This document shows positions 16,999 to 25,846 of a DNA stretch of 43,880 nucleotides, piece by piece; within the stretch, counting starts at the first letter, position 1; every line of letters starts with the position of its first letter. Under the pieces are notes generated by a model that was not told the origin of the DNA, made no database searches, and worked only from the letters and a program-made list of their open reading frames with translations. Made by a program: the position numbers and the translations under genes. Source of the DNA: CALLMM01 sp964429855 (lineage in GTDB: Bacteria > Armatimonadota > Chthonomonadetes > Chthonomonadales > CAJBBX01); the NCBI GenBank assembly GCA_964429855.1, contig CAYSDM010000046.1:1-43880 (forward strand), given 5' to 3'.

Positions 16999-19149
16999 AT
17001 GCGAATCCTCTTTCTCTCTCGTGGTTCAATATCGCTTCTGATGATCTCCCTGCTGGCTGTAGCGCGAGCGGCGGCGCACGATCCGGTGATCTACCTTCCT
17101 CCGGAGCCGCAGCAGACACATATCCAATCGCCGCGACTGGAACATCTCTACCGCCTGTTTTCCGATCTGTGTTTGCGCTGTCCGACGGAGAGTCAGCGCG
17201 AAACGCTGGCGCGCGCCGAGGATATCTATCAGGTCGTCTGGGCATGGCGTCCGAAGCCGCCAGAAGACGAAGAGGTTCGGCAGGTGACCCAGAAGGCAGA
17301 ATCGCACTACCGCCAACTGCGCGATACCTACCCCGCGATTCGGGTCCTCTGGGAAGCGGAGCATCTGCATACGGAGGTTCCCCTTCGCCCGATCCTTCTG
17401 GCAAGAGGAATCGAGCGCGGCGCGCTGTTGGAGGTCGAGAACCGGATGCAGCAGCCGATCACCATCGCGCCTCGCATGGACGGACAGACTGCACCCGCTT
17501 CCCCTCCGCTGACGATCCCGCCAGGTGAGAGGAGAACTTTCATCCTGCCGCTTCAGACTTCTGAGAAAGAGAGCCGTCGGATCGTCGTTCTGCTGGAGCC
17601 ACAGGCATCCGGCGCAACGGCGCGCTCCATCGAAATCCCGGTGGAGACGCAAGAGCCAGCGCGAATTCAGGGAGTCGCGCTGGAGTCGCGCACCGGCAAG
17701 CCGTCTCCCGGACGTGTGCGCGTGCTGTGCAGCGACGGACAACTGCGGCACGCTCTGGCTTATGCGGATAACACGACGGTCTCCGAAAAGCCGGTTGTAT
17801 TTCGCCCCGCCTCCTATAAGCTGCCCTTCTTCTACTCAGATGGAACCTTTGAGATAATCGTCCCGCCGGGAGAGACACAGGTGACGCTGGAGCGCGGATT
17901 TGAGCATCGTCTCCTCTCTCGCTCACTGGATCTCAAGCCGGGAGAGGTTCGAAAGATCACGCTCTCTTCCGGTCGCTTCCTTGATATGGCACGCAAAGGC
18001 TGGGTCTCAGGAGATACCCACGTTCACTGGGTTAAGAACTCGTGGGATATCAATGAGGCGCTCTCTCTTCTGGGAGTGGTGCAGCGGGCAGAAGATGTGC
18101 GGGTTATCAATAACCTGACTCTCTATCAGTATCGCCCTGCCGAGATGGGCGGCGTGTTTATCAAGCCCGATCACCACCCGATGGGACCGGTTCCGGGGAT
18201 GTGCGACCGCGAATACCATGTCCAGATGGGCGAGGAGTATCGCAACGACAATCACTACGGGCATATCAACCTGCTTGGAATCAGTTCGTTGATACAGCCC
18301 ATTGCCACCGGTCCCGGCAGCGGAGGTCCGCCGGAGGCGATAGACTACCCGATCAACCGAACCGCCATTCTGGAGGCGCGTCGGCAGGGGGGAATCAACA
18401 TCGAGGCGCATAATCTGGGACCGTTCTTTACTTCCGATGTGCCTGTGAATGTGGCGCTGGGTCTCTCCGACTCGCTGGATCAACTGGAGCCGCAGCACTA
18501 CTATCGCTTCCTCAACAGCGGATTTCATATCGGCTTAACCAACGGCAGCGATCACCCGGCGCGCGTTGTCGGCTGCGTCCGCTGTTATGTCCGGGTGGAG
18601 GGCGCGTTCACCTACGCGAAGTGGCTGGACGGCGTGCGGCAGGGGCGAACCTTCACCACCTCCGGGCCGCTTCTCTTCCTGACGGTCAACGGCAAAGACC
18701 TGGGCGATACGCTGGATATTCCGGCGGGAACAACGCTCAAAATACGGGCGAAAGCCGTGTCGCGCTTTCCTCTGGGCGCGTTTGAACTGGTCTCCAATGG
18801 CGAGGTTCTCAAGAGCGTAAAAACGGAGAAGACGGAAGCGTTGATCGAGATGGAACTGATTGCCGGGGAGAGCCGGTGGTTCTGTGTTCGCGCCTCTCGC
18901 AACGGAAATTACGATGCGCTCTCCGGACCGGACATCGCCCATACCGCCGCGATCTATGTGCGCGTGGATGGGAAGGAGACGCTCCGGCGGGAAGCTATCC
19001 AGTTCTGGATTGAGAATATCCAGAGGCATATGGCGCGTATCAGGCAGATCGCCAACTTCGCCAACGATGACCAGCGTCAGGAGGCGCTGGCGCATGTTCA
19101 GGAAGGGCTGGCAAAATATCAGGCGCTGCTGCAGAAAGCGGAGAAGTGA
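16999..19149 (+). CDS. Secreted CehA/McbA-family metallohydrolase (PHP-like), copy 1
   Basis: 716 residues from ATG 16999 (GTG 16993 is an alternative closer to the AAGGAAG site). It has a signal peptide (LLMISLLAVARAAA). Residues 30-320 are an N-terminal extension ending in beta-sandwich domains that act as a cell-surface scaffold. The metal-binding domain follows, with GWVSGDTHVHW (Asp339, His341, His343), DPIKPDHH-like residues around 390, and NGSDHPARVVG (Asp518, His519). A helical tail closes the protein. The family includes carbaryl hydrolase CehA, but most members act on unknown esters or phosphoesters. It overlaps or adjoins a paralogue that keeps the same order of domains, and heads a tight four-gene operon. 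Confidence 0.85.
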   Translation: MRILFLSRGSISLLMISLLAVARAAAHDPVIYLPPEPQQTHIQSPRLEHLYRLFSDLCLRCPTESQRETLARAEDIYQVVWAWRPKPPEDEEVRQVTQKAESHYRQLRDTYPAIRVLWEAEHLHTEVPLRPILLARGIERGALLEVENRMQQPITIAPRMDGQTAPASPPLTIPPGERRTFILPLQTSEKESRRIVVLLEPQASGATARSIEIPVETQEPARIQGVALESRTGKPSPGRVRVLCSDGQLRHALAYADNTTVSEKPVVFRPASYKLPFFYSDGTFEIIVPPGETQVTLERGFEHRLLSRSLDLKPGEVRKITLSSGRFLDMARKGWVSGDTHVHWVKNSWDINEALSLLGVVQRAEDVRVINNLTLYQYRPAEMGGVFIKPDHHPMGPVPGMCDREYHVQMGEEYRNDNHYGHINLLGISSLIQPIATGPGSGGPPEAIDYPINRTAILEARRQGGINIEAHNLGPFFTSDVPVNVALGLSDSLDQLEPQHYYRFLNSGFHIGLTNGSDHPARVVGCVRCYVRVEGAFTYAKWLDGVRQGRTFTTSGPLLFLTVNGKDLGDTLDIPAGTTLKIRAKAVSRFPLGAFELVSNGEVLKSVKTEKTEALIEMELIAGESRWFCVRASRNGNYDALSGPDIAHTAAIYVRVDGKETLRREAIQFWIENIQRHMARIRQIANFANDDQRQEALAHVQEGLAKYQALLQKAEK

Positions 19150-19154
19150 TCAGA

Positions 19155-21428
19155 ATGCCCTTTTCCCCTGTGACGCTTTCCTGCCGGGATCGCCTGCGAC
19201 ACGCGATTGCGGTACTGCTGCTCCTGACCTTATCGGTCCCGGTTCTGGCGCATGAGATACAGGCTCCTCGCCCGACACCGGAGGAGATAGCCCGGATCGA
19301 GCCGCCTCTGCCGGGAAGCGAGGAGTTTGCCCGCGCGCTTCTCCTTCATTTTCCGAATCGTCCGGAGACGGAGACCCGATTACTGCTCCAGCAGATTCAG
19401 ACTCACCTGACTCTGAAGGAGCATATCCGCCTGAAAGCGGTTCCGGACGCCGGTCCGCGAGATGCCGACTACCATCACTGGCGCATGGAGCGAACTCTGT
19501 TCGCTCTGCTGGAGCGTATGCCGGATCGGATTACGCTGGACTATCGTCCGGGACAGCCTCCGCCTGCGCCGGAAATCGGCGTCAGGCTGGATCAGCAGTA
19601 TAACCTGCTGCTGGTGAAGGTCGTAACCGGAGATGGCGGAACCGGTTTCTGCGTGAAGACGATGGATTTTACCTCGGAGCGCGATCTCTCTCACTACACC
19701 GTCCCGACAGCGCCTTCCGGCGTTACCTATGCGCTGCTGCGTCTGGAGCAGGTTCCTACCGGACGATTTCTCTCCTATCTGCGTTTCCAACCGGAAGAGA
19801 GCGAGCAGCCGCAGAAGGAGGGCGCAAAGCCTCCTCCATTCATTCAGACCTTCCTCTTCGACTCGCCTCCACACGGGCAATTGACGCTGGAGGTGCGGGA
19901 TGAGAAGGGAAAGCCGACCCCTGTTTTGCTGCGTCTGACCGCGAAAGCAAGCCAGAGGCTCTGGGAGCCGCCCAATGCGGTAGATTTTTCCGCCATGATG
20001 AATCAGATCACCAGTCTGTTCATCTACGGACCTGGACGCTCCTACACCGTCTTCATTCCCGGTCCCTTCCAGGGTCCTTACTGGATCGTTCCCGGTCCCT
20101 TCTCTATGGCGCTGCCTGCGGGGGAGTGGGAGATACACGTCCTCAAAGGCGTTGAGTACGAGCGGCTGCGTCATGTGACGCGAGTCGAGTCGGGACTTAC
20201 AACGCGCCTTGTTTTGCGTCTGAAGCGTCCGGTAGATATGCCTTCGCGCGGCTGGTACTCCGGGGACGATCATGTGCACTCGCGCCTGATGAGCGATGCG
20301 GACGCGCAGAAACTGATCGCCTATGCGCGCGCGACGGATATCCACATCTGTAACGTGCTGGAGATGGGCGACTCGATGCGTACCTGGTATCTGCAGCGGG
20401 GATTCGGTCCGGAGTTCCGCGCGCGGGAGGAACAACACTGGCTGATACCCGGTCAGGAAGACCCTCGCTCTGCTCTCGGTCATGCAATAGGCTTGAATCT
20501 ACGCGAAAAGGTGCGCGACCTGGATCGTTACTACCTGAACGACTGGATCGCTGCCGAGATACATCGGCAGGGCGGACTCTACGGGCATACGCACGTCGGT
20601 TCGGGAGTGAAGGAACTGGCTACGGAGCGGCAGATGGCGCTCTACACGCCGTTCGGCATTGTGGACTTCAATAGCATCATGCAGGCATATCTGGGAACGG
20701 ATCTCTTCTATCAGTTTCTTAACATGGGTTTTCGCATGACGGCGACCGCCGGCAGCGATACGCCGTATGGCGGAACGGTCGGAGACGTTCGCACCTATGC
20801 CTATGTCGGTCAGGGCAAGCGATTCACTCCCGATGCCTGGTTTGAAGCGGTACGGCGCGGGCGCACTTTTGTTACCAACGGTCCGATGCTCGATTTCCGC
20901 GTCGAAAATGCCCTGCCGGGAGACGCCATCGTTGTGGAGAAGAGCCGTCCGCTTCTGGTGCGAGTCCGGGCATGGGGTATTCCCGGTCAGACGGCTCCGG
21001 TGCGCCTGCAGTTAATCCGGTTCGGCAGAGTGATTCAGGAGGTCGAGGCGTCTGCCGCTTCTCCCGGCGCGCTGGAGATTCAGACGACGGTGGAGGCGGA
21101 GCGGGGCGGATGGCTGGCGGCGCGCGCCACTGGTATAGATGGAACCGCTGCGCACACCACGCCGATCTATATCGTCCGCAACGGATTTCGCTTCTGGGAT
21201 GTTACGCAGGCGGGCGCGCTGATAGACCGGCAGCTTCAGGTGCTGAACGAGATTGAGCAGGCGATTGCCGAATCGGAGCGGATCGTGCGCGAGCGGAAGA
21301 ATCCGCTGGACTACTGGAATCGGCGTCTGGCGGAACAGGCTGCGCCTCTGCGGGAGCGTGTCGCAAAAGCCCGGAGCATCTACCGCGATCTGGCGCAGCA
21401 GCTTGAAAGGGAACGGAGCGCTCCCTGA
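19155..21428 (+). CDS. Secreted CehA/McbA-family metallohydrolase (PHP-like), copy 2
   Basis: 757 residues from ATG 19155; GTG 19146 would overlap the previous stop by four bases but leaves only 2 bases after GGAG. A signal peptide (HAIAVLLLLTLSVPVLA) is followed by an extension of about 330 residues with beta-rich segments. The metal site contains RGWYSGDDHVHSRLMSD (Asp371, His373, His375) and TATAGSDTPYGG (Asp535). Where copy 1 has NGSDH this protein has AGSDT, so one likely metal ligand differs. LYGHTHVGSGVKE supplies a further His pair. The C-terminus is a charged helix, possibly a coiled coil. Divergence of the two copies suggests two substrates or a catalytic and a regulatory partner. 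Confidence 0.85.
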   Translation: MPFSPVTLSCRDRLRHAIAVLLLLTLSVPVLAHEIQAPRPTPEEIARIEPPLPGSEEFARALLLHFPNRPETETRLLLQQIQTHLTLKEHIRLKAVPDAGPRDADYHHWRMERTLFALLERMPDRITLDYRPGQPPPAPEIGVRLDQQYNLLLVKVVTGDGGTGFCVKTMDFTSERDLSHYTVPTAPSGVTYALLRLEQVPTGRFLSYLRFQPEESEQPQKEGAKPPPFIQTFLFDSPPHGQLTLEVRDEKGKPTPVLLRLTAKASQRLWEPPNAVDFSAMMNQITSLFIYGPGRSYTVFIPGPFQGPYWIVPGPFSMALPAGEWEIHVLKGVEYERLRHVTRVESGLTTRLVLRLKRPVDMPSRGWYSGDDHVHSRLMSDADAQKLIAYARATDIHICNVLEMGDSMRTWYLQRGFGPEFRAREEQHWLIPGQEDPRSALGHAIGLNLREKVRDLDRYYLNDWIAAEIHRQGGLYGHTHVGSGVKELATERQMALYTPFGIVDFNSIMQAYLGTDLFYQFLNMGFRMTATAGSDTPYGGTVGDVRTYAYVGQGKRFTPDAWFEAVRRGRTFVTNGPMLDFRVENALPGDAIVVEKSRPLLVRVRAWGIPGQTAPVRLQLIRFGRVIQEVEASAASPGALEIQTTVEAERGGWLAARATGIDGTAAHTTPIYIVRNGFRFWDVTQAGALIDRQLQVLNEIEQAIAESERIVRERKNPLDYWNRRLAEQAAPLRERVAKARSIYRDLAQQLERERSAP

Positions 21429-21463
21429 AGGGACGCCTCCATGTCGGGGAAGAGGAAGCGGAG

Positions 21464-22681
21464 ATGCGGACGATGCAGGAGTTCCTACGGGAACACACCC
21501 TGATGCGAGAAGAGGTAGACCAGTTTCTGGACGAAAGCGCCCCCAACTGGGGAGTCTTCGACAGCGAACTGGGGTATACGCTCAAAAGCAGCTTTATCCA
21601 GGACGGGATAGACGGGACCTGGACTCTGGCGACCTACACGCGGCAGGGGTATCGCCATCCCGTCAACTATGCGGATCATCCCTGCCGTATTCACACCTAT
21701 GGCGACAGCTACACACAGTGCCAGCAGGTCAGCGACGGCGAGACCTGGCAGGAGTATCTTGCCGGGCATCTCGGCGAACCGATCCGCAACTACGGGGTGG
21801 GCGGCTACGGCGTCTATCAGGCGTATCGGCGGATGGTGCGGGAGGAGAGTCAAGGAGAGGGCGCGCCCTCTCTTATTCTGGGGATTTTCGGGATAGATGA
21901 CCATTATCGCAGTCTGGATGCCTGGCGTCGTCCCCGTTGCGGCAACTGGTTTCGCGAGAATCCGCGCATGTTTCACGCCAACCCCTGGGATCATGTGCGC
22001 TATGATCTCGACCGTTCGGATTTTGTCGTACAGCGCAACCTGCTTCCTACGCCGGAATCGCTCTATGATCTGTGTGATTTCGAGAAGGTCTGCGCACTCT
22101 TTGCCGCAGACATTGCGCTGAATATGCATCTGGGACAGCAGCCGGGGACACAGATCGAGCCGGGACCGCTGCGCGCCATACGAGAACTGGCGGAGGCTTT
22201 TGACCTTCCGTTTGATTCGGATAGACAACCGGAGGCGATTCGGGAACTGTATCGTCAGTATTCGCTGCGCGCAACCATGCGAATCGTGGAGTGGGCGCAG
22301 GATTTCTGCTCCGCAAACAACCGGAGGCTGATGCTGTTGTTGATGCACGGCATGGGCGAAATTTACGAGCGGTGTATCGGGAAGGCTCGGCGAGATCAGG
22401 AGTTTATCGCGTTTCTTTCGGGGAGGGGGTTTCGCTACGTAGATGTGCTGGAAAAGCACGCCGAGGATTTTCGTGCCTTTTCGCTCGATGCCGAAGAGTA
22501 TGTGCGGCGATACTGCATCGGGCACTATAATCCGCAGGGAAACCACTTTCTAGCCTATGCTATCCGCCGGGAGGTGGCGGACTGGCTGAATCCGAAACCG
22601 GTCGTCTACCAGAACGCCGGAGAGAGGATGCGTTTTGACGAATACCTGCCCGGCATGGAGCACAGGCAGGAGAACCGATGA
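21464..22681 (+). CDS. SGNH/GDSL-like hydrolase
   Basis: 405 residues without a signal peptide, so probably cytoplasmic. Block I is HTYGDSYTQC with the nucleophile Ser82; block II is the Gly of NYGVGGYGVYQ near residue 114; the last block is GHYNPQGN with catalytic His354. This order and spacing fit SGNH hydrolases, including the sugar O-acetyl esterase and lipase branches. The block III Asn is not obvious; LGIFGIDDH may occupy its place. It begins 35 bases after the second CehA-like gene, and its TGA overlaps the ATG of the next gene (ATGA 22678-22681), so it belongs to the same operon. A lone cytoplasmic enzyme among secreted neighbours suggests it prepares or removes a small acyl group. 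Confidence 0.75.
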   Translation: MRTMQEFLREHTLMREEVDQFLDESAPNWGVFDSELGYTLKSSFIQDGIDGTWTLATYTRQGYRHPVNYADHPCRIHTYGDSYTQCQQVSDGETWQEYLAGHLGEPIRNYGVGGYGVYQAYRRMVREESQGEGAPSLILGIFGIDDHYRSLDAWRRPRCGNWFRENPRMFHANPWDHVRYDLDRSDFVVQRNLLPTPESLYDLCDFEKVCALFAADIALNMHLGQQPGTQIEPGPLRAIRELAEAFDLPFDSDRQPEAIRELYRQYSLRATMRIVEWAQDFCSANNRRLMLLLMHGMGEIYERCIGKARRDQEFIAFLSGRGFRYVDVLEKHAEDFRAFSLDAEEYVRRYCIGHYNPQGNHFLAYAIRREVADWLNPKPVVYQNAGERMRFDEYLPGMEHRQENR

Positions 22682-24582
22682 AGAGGACACCTATGCTGTA
22701 TGTCATGCTGATTCTGCTGGCAATTCCGAAGGCGGGCAGCGAGCCGATCCAGAAGAGTCCCGAACGCGCGGGCGCAGACCCGTCTGGAGTCGCGATTCAG
22801 TTGGAGCCGATACCGTTGACCGGTCCAACCCGGCGGTCTCCGGGGATGCGTGACGGGGCGGACCTGGCGCGAATCGGTTTTCGTATGCGCGCCCGCTGGA
22901 TGTCCGGTCCGGTGGAACTGCGCTTTCCCGAAGTGTTACAGTCCACGCAGGGGTATCACTTTCTCGATCATTTTCGGGACACTATTCAGCCTATCCATGA
23001 ACTGGATGCCTATCCTGCGTGGAAGCGGGAGAGTTCGACAGGAGAATTTCGATACACCTGTCGAACCAGAGAAGGGGTCGTCTTTCGAGGAAGCGCCCGA
23101 CCTGTTGCGGACGGCGTGGAGTTGGTCTTTCAGGTTCGCAACGAGACGGGTAAACCGATGGAGTATGCGGCGGCGAATATGTGCCTGCATCTGGGTGGCT
23201 GCCCGGAGATGGGCGGCGCTCCAACGCTGAACCGGCTCTTTACCGCGCGAGGCGGAACCCTCTTCCCGCTCTCACGCACCACGCCGACCCCGCAGCAGAT
23301 GGGCAGGACGATTCCCTGGCTATTGCTGCTCACGCGAGAGGGGGAGAAGACGTTTGCCGGTCCGAAGGTTAGTTCGACCTGGTGGCGCGTGGAGCAGATC
23401 GCCGAAGAGAATCTGATGGCTGCTGTCAGCGCAGACGGAAAGCGGCTGATCGGCTATGCCTGGGATACGCCTGCCGAGACGCAGATGATGAACGGAGGCA
23501 ATCCCTGTCTGCACACCGGTCCCGGGGCGGTGCGCCGGATTGCGCCGGGGACGACCCATACATGGCGCGGCAAGATATATCTGTTGCACAATAATTCATC
23601 CCGCCTGCTGGCGTTATTTCGGGCGAATCGGAAGGAGTGGGCGCGTATGCGAGAGCAGGAGGAGCGAGCGCAGGCGAAGCGAGAGGCGGAGGCGGAGATA
23701 CGCCCGCCGAAGAGCGACGCGGACCGGCGTTTCTGGCTGGAGAATATGGCGGTGTATCACGGGTACACGCGGGAGGAGATGGCGCTGGTCGTGGGAGGCA
23801 GCCCCGCGCAGATCGCGCAGGATTTGATGCGTCTGGGAATTACGCCGGGGAATAGGCAGCCACGTCCTCCCGATGCGCCTCTGCGAGTCCTGCCCTATCC
23901 CGGCGGGCGCCATCCGCGAATAGGGTTTCTGGACGGGGCGATCCATCCGCAGCGCGAGACCAAGATCAGCGTCTTCACGCCCTGGGACGATACAAGCTAT
24001 GCGGTGGTGGATGTGCCGGAGGCGATCTTCTCCAATCTGGGACTGATCTATCTGGCGCACACCCACGTTCCCACGCTCTGGGACCAACAGGGGATCACGC
24101 TGCCGAAGCAGGAATGGGAACGTCACCCGAACGGCATACTGACGGCGCAGAGGACGCTCCCCAACGGGATCGCGTTTGGCGCGAAGATAGAACCGACCGT
24201 CGAGGGCGTGAAGATGGAGCTATGGCTTCGTAACGGAACATCGGAGACGCTGACCGATCTGCGGGTGCAGAACTGCGTGATGCTGAAGGGCGCGAAGGGC
24301 TTTTCTGCGCAGACCGGCGACAACAAGCTGCTGCGCGCTCCGTTTGCCGCCTGCCGCAGCGAAGATGGAACGCGCTGGATCATCACCGCCTGGGAACGCT
24401 GCGTCCGCGCCTGGCAGAATCCGCCCTGCCCCTGCTTCCACTCCGACCCGCAGTTTGCGGACTGTCCGCCGGGGGAGACGGTGCGCCTGCAGGGCTGGCT
24501 CTCCTTCTATGCAGGCAGCGCAATCGAGGAGGAGTTGAATAGGCTGGAGAAGCGGCTGCCGTCTTCGCTTTTCCGTCCCTGA
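22678..24582 (+). CDS. Secreted protein with two homologous halves, function unknown
   Basis: 634 residues with a signal peptide (YVMLILLAIPKAGS). Residues about 60-300 and 410-634 look like two copies of one beta-sandwich domain. VADGVELVFQVRNETG (near 145) matches VEGVKMELWLRNGTS (near 509), and DGKRLIGYAWD (near 254) matches DGTRWIITAWE (near 563). Each is followed by a Cys- and Pro-rich segment and a final strand (HTWRGKIYLLHN; RLQGWLSFYAG). A charged helix rich in Arg and Glu (about 304-345) links them. Copy 1 has an extra segment of about 55 residues. I recognise no family. It is the last gene of the CehA/SGNH operon, and a galactose-mutarotase-like or scaffold role would be a guess. 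Confidence 0.75.
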   Translation: MKRTPMLYVMLILLAIPKAGSEPIQKSPERAGADPSGVAIQLEPIPLTGPTRRSPGMRDGADLARIGFRMRARWMSGPVELRFPEVLQSTQGYHFLDHFRDTIQPIHELDAYPAWKRESSTGEFRYTCRTREGVVFRGSARPVADGVELVFQVRNETGKPMEYAAANMCLHLGGCPEMGGAPTLNRLFTARGGTLFPLSRTTPTPQQMGRTIPWLLLLTREGEKTFAGPKVSSTWWRVEQIAEENLMAAVSADGKRLIGYAWDTPAETQMMNGGNPCLHTGPGAVRRIAPGTTHTWRGKIYLLHNNSSRLLALFRANRKEWARMREQEERAQAKREAEAEIRPPKSDADRRFWLENMAVYHGYTREEMALVVGGSPAQIAQDLMRLGITPGNRQPRPPDAPLRVLPYPGGRHPRIGFLDGAIHPQRETKISVFTPWDDTSYAVVDVPEAIFSNLGLIYLAHTHVPTLWDQQGITLPKQEWERHPNGILTAQRTLPNGIAFGAKIEPTVEGVKMELWLRNGTSETLTDLRVQNCVMLKGAKGFSAQTGDNKLLRAPFAACRSEDGTRWIITAWERCVRAWQNPPCPCFHSDPQFADCPPGETVRLQGWLSFYAGSAIEEELNRLEKRLPSSLFRP

Positions 24583-24694
24583 CCTCTCTCCTCTGATTTG
24601 CGGGAAACCAACCGGTTCACTGCTCTCGTATGGGTAGATGCAGACGCGCCCCGCCTGAGGGCGGTCTGCCCCGTTGAGAGGAGAGGAACGAGGG

Positions 24695-25846
24695 ATGTGG
24701 GTTCTCTGGGCGCTGTGCGGGATTTCGCTGCTGGCATGGGTGCTGCCCCTGCTGGAACTGTGGCGGGCATCCGGCAAGGGGCTGATTCTGAGCCGGGTCT
24801 CGCCGGACGGACCGGAGCCGCTGCCGCGCCTCTCCATCGTGGTTCCCGCGCTCAACGAGGAGGAGACCGTCGAGCAGGCGATGCGCACCCTGCTCGCGCT
24901 GGACTATCCCGATCTGGAGATTATCGCCGTCAATGATCGCTCCACCGACCGCACAGGGCAGATACTGGATCGGCTGGCGGCGGAGAACCCGCACCTGCGC
25001 GTAGTGCATGTGCGCGAACTCCCTTCCGGATGGCTGGGCAAGAATCATGCGCTGCATCTGGGCAGTCAGGCCGCCGACGGCGAATTCATCCTCTTTACCG
25101 ATGCCGATGTGCATTTTGACCCGACCGCGCTGCGCCGCGCAGTGCGTCACTGCATGGCGCGCCGTCTGGACTTCCTCACCCTCTACCCGGAGTGCATCCT
25201 GCATGGCTTCTGGGAGACTCTCTCCGTCACCTTCTTCGGGTTTGCCTTCGTCATGAAGTTTCGCCCCTGGAAGGTCGCCGATCCCCGCAGCAAAGCCTAT
25301 GTCGGCATCGGGGCGTTCAATCTGGTGCGCGCGGATGCCTATCGTCGCATGGGAGGGCATATCGCCCTGCCGATGGAAGTCGCGGACGACGTGAAGCTGG
25401 GCAAGAAGATGAAGGAGAGCGGCGCCAGGGCGGAGTGCGGCGTCGCGGGCAGCCTGATCCGTGTGCGCTGGGTGGAGGGGCTGCGCGGGATCGTGGTCGG
25501 GCTGACGAAGAATATGTTCGCCGGATTCGAATTCCGGGTTCCGATGGCGGTGGGCGGTATCGCGGGCGTCTTTCTGCTGACGGTCCTGCCCGTGATCGGG
25601 CTGGCGGTCGGTGACGCTGTCGCGCGGGCGATGTGCGTGGGAGCGCTGCTGTGCATGACGCTGCTGGTGCGCCTGGTCGCCCCCGCGCAGAAGGTGTCGC
25701 CGCTCTACGGGCTGGCGTTTCCGCTGGCGGGGCTGGTGATTATCTACATCATCCTGCGCTCGATGTTCTTTACCTTCCGGCAGGGAGGCGTCATCTGGCG
25801 CGGCACGCACTATTCGCTGGAAGAGCTTCGCCGGGGCGTCGTCTGA
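24695..25846 (+). CDS. Membrane glycosyltransferase family 2
   Basis: 383 residues from ATG 24695, with AGAGGA 7 bases upstream; TTG 24674 is rejected. One membrane helix at the start (WVLWALCGISLLAWVLPLL) precedes a GT-A domain with LSIVVPALNEEETVEQAM, IIAVNDRSTDRTGQILD, SGWLGKNHALHLG and FTDADVHFDP, the last holding the D-x-D metal site. MEVADDVKLGKKMKE gives the later acidic acceptor motif. Three or four more helices close the protein. This arrangement recalls hopanoid-associated HpnB and carotenoid glycosyltransferases such as CrtQ. Acceptor and sugar are unknown. It follows the duplicated-half gene by 112 bases and faces a glycosidase gene tail-to-tail with no space between the stops. 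Confidence 0.88.
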   Translation: MWVLWALCGISLLAWVLPLLELWRASGKGLILSRVSPDGPEPLPRLSIVVPALNEEETVEQAMRTLLALDYPDLEIIAVNDRSTDRTGQILDRLAAENPHLRVVHVRELPSGWLGKNHALHLGSQAADGEFILFTDADVHFDPTALRRAVRHCMARRLDFLTLYPECILHGFWETLSVTFFGFAFVMKFRPWKVADPRSKAYVGIGAFNLVRADAYRRMGGHIALPMEVADDVKLGKKMKESGARAECGVAGSLIRVRWVEGLRGIVVGLTKNMFAGFEFRVPMAVGGIAGVFLLTVLPVIGLAVGDAVARAMCVGALLCMTLLVRLVAPAQKVSPLYGLAFPLAGLVIIYIILRSMFFTFRQGGVIWRGTHYSLEELRRGVV

